From: Prostheceraeus crozeri
Taxonomy: Eukaryota > Platyhelminthes > Polycladida > Euryleptidae
DNA length: 64,000 nt
Direction: 5' to 3'
Assembly (NCBI GenBank): GCA_907163375.1
Contig: CAJQUW010009247.1
Location: forward strand, 248,001 to 312,000
The notes under the pieces are model-generated. The model had not been told where the DNA came from. It saw nothing but the letters and a program-made list of their open reading frames with translations, and did not search any database. Within the stretch, counting starts at the first letter, position 1; each line of letters opens with the position of its first letter. Positions 59,414-64,000 of this stretch are shown piece by piece. Position numbers and translations under genes: made by a program.

Positions 59414-60173
59414 CTTTCTTTGCTTCACAATGTGGCCGCAAAGTGCATGTGCAAGTTGGATCACGATATTTGCTGATACACAAACATTGTTTAGAACATG
59501 GATTCCGCTTTAAACAAATCTCTGGACGAGAAATATCAACAGCTTTCAAAGCAATCAATGGCAGATGTTGCGTTTGCTTGCAGTCGCAATCCTTGTGACC
59601 GATCACATTGCGTAATACACCCTCAAACGTCGGCCTCAAACCTCGTCCTTTATTGACAGATTTTTCTTCCCAACGTCGTTGCCATGGTAATAGAGCAGAC
59701 AGAGGAGGTAGACCGATGTAGACACGTGCTTTTTCAATATCACGTGACGTAACAAGTACCGATCTATTCAACACAGTTGAATCTTGACGCCCATCTACAT
59801 TCACTCGCAGTCTATTGAGCTTCATGCTCATCTTCAGGGAGTGAAATTCACGGTTTTTAACCAGGGCGAGCCTCATCACCTTTTTCGAGTTTTTCAACTC
59901 TCCTTGATGTAAAGTGACGGTGAAGTTGATGCTCCTTTGGTTCCCATTCACCACAAGGGTGGCTGATGGAAAGTATGCGGTCAAGAGGACATAGTTCGCT
60001 TTAGCCAGAGCAAACTCAAGCCCGAGGGAGAACTCCCGTCCACAGAGGCTCTCCGAAGGCAACTGAGCAAATGATTTGGAGTTATAGAAGTGATATCCAT
60101 CCTTGATCTTCTTTGAAGAAATCACTGAGCAAAATAGGCTCAAATAGAGAATGATGACGAAGTTTCGCGTCAT
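59414..60173 (-). CDS. Exon 1: signal peptide, LamG domain 1, EGF-like cysteines
   Basis: Codes for residues 1-253 plus one base. The ATG at 60173 follows an in-frame TGA four codons upstream and has G at -3, so the start is well supported. Residues 1-20 (MTRNFVIILYLSLFCSVISS) form a typical signal peptide. Residues about 30-195 read as a divergent LamG domain with HSLKMSM, LRVNVDG, VYIGLPP and FEGVLRNV in the expected order; the usual Cys of the GC turn is Val here. Residues 220-249 hold seven cysteines (220, 226, 230, 232, 241, 243, 249) in an EGF-like pattern. NFT at 83 and NRS at 136 are possible N-glycosylation sites. The donor is AAAG|GTAAGA, leaving phase 1. The first intron is 13.7 kb, often a site of regulatory DNA. 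Confidence 0.85.
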
Positions 60174-60580
60174 TGCACAGATTCACTCCTCGTAGGTAGA
60201 GGTCGATCACAAGTCAAAGTCACGCCAGAGATATGCACGCGATCTTTGCAGCTGGTAGAGAGAGAGGGAGAACTGTCGCGGATTCGTTGCTCTCTGCGCC
60301 GTGTAACGTGTATGAGGTAGTTCGCTATTACAATCGCGATCTTGGGAAAATATACGCTATCAGTGGCATGAGGGATCGATCGCGATCAGTTCTTCCGTGT
60401 GGGATGGAAATGGCTGCGAGAGAAGCGTGGGTGGGAAAGGAAGATGATTTAGCAATGACGACAAAACTCCATTTTTAACAGTAGACGAGTGTAGCGGCGA
60501 TATTATGAATGGCAAACGATCGACCTCTGTGGTGTCCTCAGGTCTGAGCACGCGTGTATATCTACTCATATTTACTTAGG
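60174..60580 (-). promoter_or_regulatory. 5' UTR and probable promoter of the LamG gene
   Basis: The 400 bases upstream of the ATG are richer in G+C and CpG than the surrounding introns, as is common at animal promoters. A TATA-like TATATTTT lies on the minus strand at 60347-60354, about 175 bases upstream of the ATG. No initiator was identified with confidence. The assignment is an inference from position and composition. Confidence 0.35.
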
Positions 60581-60887
60581 TTTATTGAGCTCGTATGACA
60601 AGAGACCGTGAGAGCTGTATTATAATGGTTTCAGCGAATCAAATGGCGGTAGGTCAAAGGAATGACTTTCTGCAATGACAGTTTTGTCCAGCGTGCTAGC
60701 ATTATAATTACATGCTGACAGAATTGTGTCAATTACTCATGAAATGTTATTGATTGCGATTACAAATTACTCCGGTTTTCTTCAATTACATTTTAATTAC
60801 TTTGTAATTACTTTATGTTATTGCCGACATTCCACTATTTGTTTCCCAACACTTTTTTCCAGGCGTACATGCAAAGGTTAATTACTA

Positions 60888-61535
60888 GAGCAATTTTTCA
60901 TGACCTAAAAGTCGAAAAAATGTGACCTTGAAAGCTTAAAATATAACCAAATACGACCTAAAATCTCAAAATGTAACCAAAATATAACCTAAAAATCGTA
61001 AATTGTAGTTCGGCAAGATTTAAAAATCTTAAATTTAGCCAAAATTATGCTTCCATTCCCAGGCAAAGGAGTTAAAAAGTTCAAAGACAAATAAAACGAT
61101 CTATTTCAAACTTTTGCCACAGTATACACATTTACGGTTGGTTGTACGCTACAAAGCAATAATGGACATGTAATTTACTTCATTTGATGTTAAAAAAAGT
61201 CTGTCTTTGCATGGCATCTTCTTCAACATGGAGAAGAACGCTTTACCGAAGCAGTTATTGGCTGGCAAGGAAAGGCAGACAACAGACGAGCCAATCCTGG
61301 CGCCGCCGGTAACATTCATATCTGTAGGCAATGCATGCAGTGGAACTGTCCTCAGACTGCATCGTGCTGCTGAGAAGACCAATATTGCGTCATTCTGCAA
61401 GCTTCTGCCATTTCTATCCCTCTTCCCGGCAACTCCAACAGTCTAAAACTACAGCAAAATGATCAAAATATGACTAAATTTGATGAGATACAGAAAATAT
61501 GACAAAACATGACATGTCATAAAAAATTGCCTTAT
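60888..61535 (-). mobile_element. TIR element with GCAATTTTTxATGAC ends
   Basis: GAGCAATTTTTCATGACCTAAA at the left and its inverted partner ATGTCATAAAAAATTGCC at the right. A third related end is at 63326. The ends carry repeated ATATAACC/ATATGACxAAA words. An internal minus-strand frame (61149-61400) ends CFGKAFFSMLKKM, resembling the hAT C-terminal dimerisation motif, but this is weak. Confidence 0.5.
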
Positions 61536-63325
61536 TAATGACCACTTCATCCCAGAATACAGACCACGCTTGTAGCTTTGATATAAGATTGCAGCTTTTT
61601 TATTCCCTCCAAGTGCTTTGGACTCACATCTCTATTGAAATTCAAACTGAAGTTTCAGTGCTGTAATATCGAGACTTGTGGCTTCTATAGGAGCCTTTAT
61701 TACGACTGCAATCACATCTCCATTAATGCTTAAATTGATATAAAGATTTTAACTCTAGGCTCTTGAAAACCTTATGTGCCTGTCAATTTCCAAGGGGAAA
61801 TTAATTTCTGATTTACATTTTCAGGTCAGCAACTAGACAGGGGGAGAATATTACACCAAGAACGCCGACACTTCATTTAGATTTTGACAATTTCCTAAAA
61901 AAAATTGTGGTGGTAGGACTCCCGGTACACATCTACGTATTCTAGCGCATTATCAACGAGGAGAGTAAGGCAATTTAAAATGCGCGGTAATGAACAGAGG
62001 GGACCGTAAAGTCATTGCAATTACATCTCAATTACATGGCTAAAAATGTAGTTGACTACAATTGCAAATTACTAATCAGAAGATGCAATTGTTTACAATT
62101 ACTAATTGCAGTAATTGTATTTGCAATTACGAAATTGTAATCACAAGTGCAATCACAACACAAGCCTGCATGCTGACAACGGTTATGGAAAGTTAATTGC
62201 TCATTCTAGTTAAAGAAATCAGGTATTAATTACACATCTAGTTGCAGTGAATTTAAATGATAATTCACGAGCACTTTCGCAAGTCACCGCCTGAATAAAT
62301 ATGCCTGGTCGGTAGCTTGTAAAGTTGCTCGCGAATGCAAAATTTTCAAAAATTCATTGCATCAAGATATAGGAATTCTCCACCCAAATGACTCTTTATT
62401 CAATGCCCTTTATTCAAAATATGTGTTTAAATGTATTCACTATTCAAGTACTTAAAACCACTCTTTGCGATATAATTTATGTAATTTTGTTCAAAGTGGA
62501 GAATGTAGCATTGTACCAATATACAATTTGTAGAATTACAATGATCCGACTTAGGAGCTTTTTTGAAGAATACATTATGAAAACGTATGAGCAAAGCATT
62601 CAATTATCACGTATCTATCAGGCACTTTTTCGTTGTATGATAAGGTGATTAATGATTATTTTATGAAGTGCATGTATGCAAAGCTTATCAAAAATTTACT
62701 ACTTACCCCTACTTGATTGATGCTACCAAAAAAGGCTGTTTTAATTGAGTGCTGTGGCCAATAATTACAATTTATTAATTGATTGATATCTTAACTTGAA
62801 TCAAGAACAATGAATAATGACTGCTCCAGTTACAGAAGTTAATGAGTCAGTGTAAAAAAGCAAAGATGGAATAATGATAGAAGCGAGATATCATCAAATG
62901 ATTGTCCTTCGAAGCTCCATTAAAACCATCATTGTACATAAGAAAGGCACATAAACTTTCGAAAAAATCTAGGTCAGAACCTAATAGGTTTGCCAACAAT
63001 GACAAGCTCTTCCTGCTCAATTGTGCATTGCTTGCATGCCAAAAACGATCGGGCATTACAACCCATCAAGTCCACCAGAAGCTTTCTTGTTATTGTAGTT
63101 CTGACTTCAGAAATGCGGGATCTAGTTTACATGGATATTTGCCCACCAATGCCTGAAAATCTTTCGACTCCTTCCCCCATTCTTCAAAAACAGACACCGC
63201 CATGGATAGGCATCTCCACCCGAGTTCTGCATATTTCGAGCCGTTGGAGGAGTGCTTGCGACTTTCAGCGATGTCAAGAAAAAATCTTAAGGTTGTACTC
63301 GCGACGGATTGATTAGTAATGATTA
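61536..63325. other. Upstream intergenic DNA
   Basis: Contains an AATTGCAATTAC-type block at 62015-62160. Frames at 62902-63316 overlap each other and show no domain. Nothing else recognised. Confidence 0.4.
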
Positions 63326-64000
63326 GGGCAATTTTTTATGGCATGTCATATTTTTGCATATTATATTTTTGAAGAGGATTTTTAGTTTGAAAGTTTTGTT
63401 CTGATTGCATTGTATATTTTTGTCATGTTTGTTATGTTTGTTATGTTTGTTAGGTCATATTTGGTCATAGTTCCAAATTTTCCTATTTTCGTATATGAAT
63501 TACTAGTCCTACAACATTGATAATGACAGCTGATGAATGACTTCAGTGTAGAAATAAATTCATGCCATTTCAAATTATTATTATTATTATACAAAGCTTG
63601 ATTCTTTGTTTTTTCTAAAAATCTACATTGCTCCACGCAACGCCCTGAGCGATGGTGTGTGACATTATGGCTTCAATATACTCACTGTCACACAAACACG
63701 ACCTTACTGCAGCAGTCACTTAAATCTAAAACGATCATACGCTAACATCCTAGATTTGATATCCAGTGCAAAGTTTACTATGCTTGAAGCACAAGAAGTA
63801 AGTTGTTGAAACTACAAGAAGTTTCATCCAATGACATCGTCGGCATTCGCGGTTGTATACAGAAACGCTTGCAAAAAGCAGGTATTTTGCATGCATCATC
63901 AACATGGAAAGGAAGCCGTAAGCCGATTTTTCTACGCTGTGTTACGGAACTCAACAACGTCAGAGATTGAACGATTATTCTCCATGTTAGGAAAGCTATT
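63326..64000 (+). mobile_element. Partial TIR element running off the window
   Basis: AGGGCAATTTTTTATGGCATG at 63326 matches the ends of the element at 60888-61535, followed by the same ATTTTTGTCAT/TTTGTTATG word repetition. The other end lies beyond the window. Confidence 0.45.
63812..64000 (+). pseudogene. Probable hAT transposase C-terminal fragment
   Basis: An open frame with no stop to the window edge ends VLRNSTTSEIERLFSMLGKL. The segment TTSEIERLFSMLGK matches the hAT dimerisation signature (A/T S.ERLFS...). The part before it (HHQHGKEAVSRFFYA) is not recognised. It is cut by the window end, so intactness cannot be judged. Lying in an element with TIRs, it is more likely a transposon relic or non-autonomous copy than a host gene. 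Confidence 0.4.

Larger units (their letters stand above)
6181..60173 (-). other. Neurexin-superfamily gene, nine exons, 3' end outside window
   Basis: This is the gene-level entry for the nine minus-strand exons listed separately. The exons add up to 3,272 nt, or 1,090 codons plus two bases, with matching phases at all eight junctions (intron phases 1,0,0,0,0,0,2,1, then an open phase 2). Introns run from about 0.4 kb to 15.8 kb. The domain order is signal peptide, LamG, EGF-like cysteines, two VDLG-type LamG-like domains, and two LNS/LamG domains; no transmembrane segment has been reached. The family is inferred from LamG signatures such as DGRPHTVYF and GFVGCILYIKI, the latter resembling the end of an alpha-neurexin LNS domain. 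A secreted axotactin-like protein, a Caspr relative or a divergent neurexin all remain possible. An extra small exon in the 15.8-kb intron between 8159 and 23930 cannot be excluded. Confidence 0.85.

Overview
The window is AT-rich animal nuclear DNA, most likely from a marine or other aquatic invertebrate. The signs are a widely spaced multi-exon gene with GT-AG introns for a secreted laminin-G protein, no bacterial-style operons, and many short inverted-repeat transposons, tRNA-derived repeats and hammerhead-like motifs. The species cannot be named from the sequence alone.

One gene dominates. It lies on the minus strand from an ATG at 60173 down to 6181 and leaves the window at low coordinates. 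I reconstructed nine coding exons (59414-60173, 45060-45709, 40098-40976, 37843-37956, 29210-29365, 23930-24061, 7966-8159, 7350-7561, 6181-6355). Every junction has a GT donor and an AG acceptor, and the reading phase agrees across all eight introns. Together they give 1,090 complete codons. The protein has a signal peptide, a divergent laminin-G domain, a cysteine-rich EGF-like stretch, two tandem paralogous LamG-like domains that share a VDLG...C...C signature, and then two neurexin-type LNS/LamG domains. It belongs to the neurexin superfamily (neurexin, Caspr/neurexin IV and axotactin-like proteins). Such proteins act at the cell surface or in the extracellular space in adhesion and synaptic or glial contacts. 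A weaker candidate is a terminal exon of a plus-strand gene at 1594-1813.

The rest is intron or intergenic DNA full of repeats. From low to high coordinates: a 70-bp satellite (191-1245); a long-TIR MITE with a hAT-like MITE inside it (3704-5170); a duplicated tRNA-Tyr-like locus (8609-9083); hAT MITEs carrying a BED-finger relic (12002, 49923, 56679); a TIR element with repeated subterminal motifs (15521-16470); a mosaic tRNA/hammerhead element (17196-18785); foldback elements (22829-23577, 24997-25520, 38873-39124); a Penelope-type hammerhead motif (30661-30706); a 516-nt pure homopurine tract (31655-32170); a mariner relic invaded by a tRNA-hammerhead element (35614-37369); and a 26-copy 30-bp minisatellite (44121-44900).

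The most unusual item is the 393-bp element at 35750-36142. It joins a tRNA-like Pol III promoter region directly to a hammerhead ribozyme with an intact catalytic core, and both ends carry inverted copies of the ribozyme's 3' half. A second, rearranged copy lies at 17196-18785.
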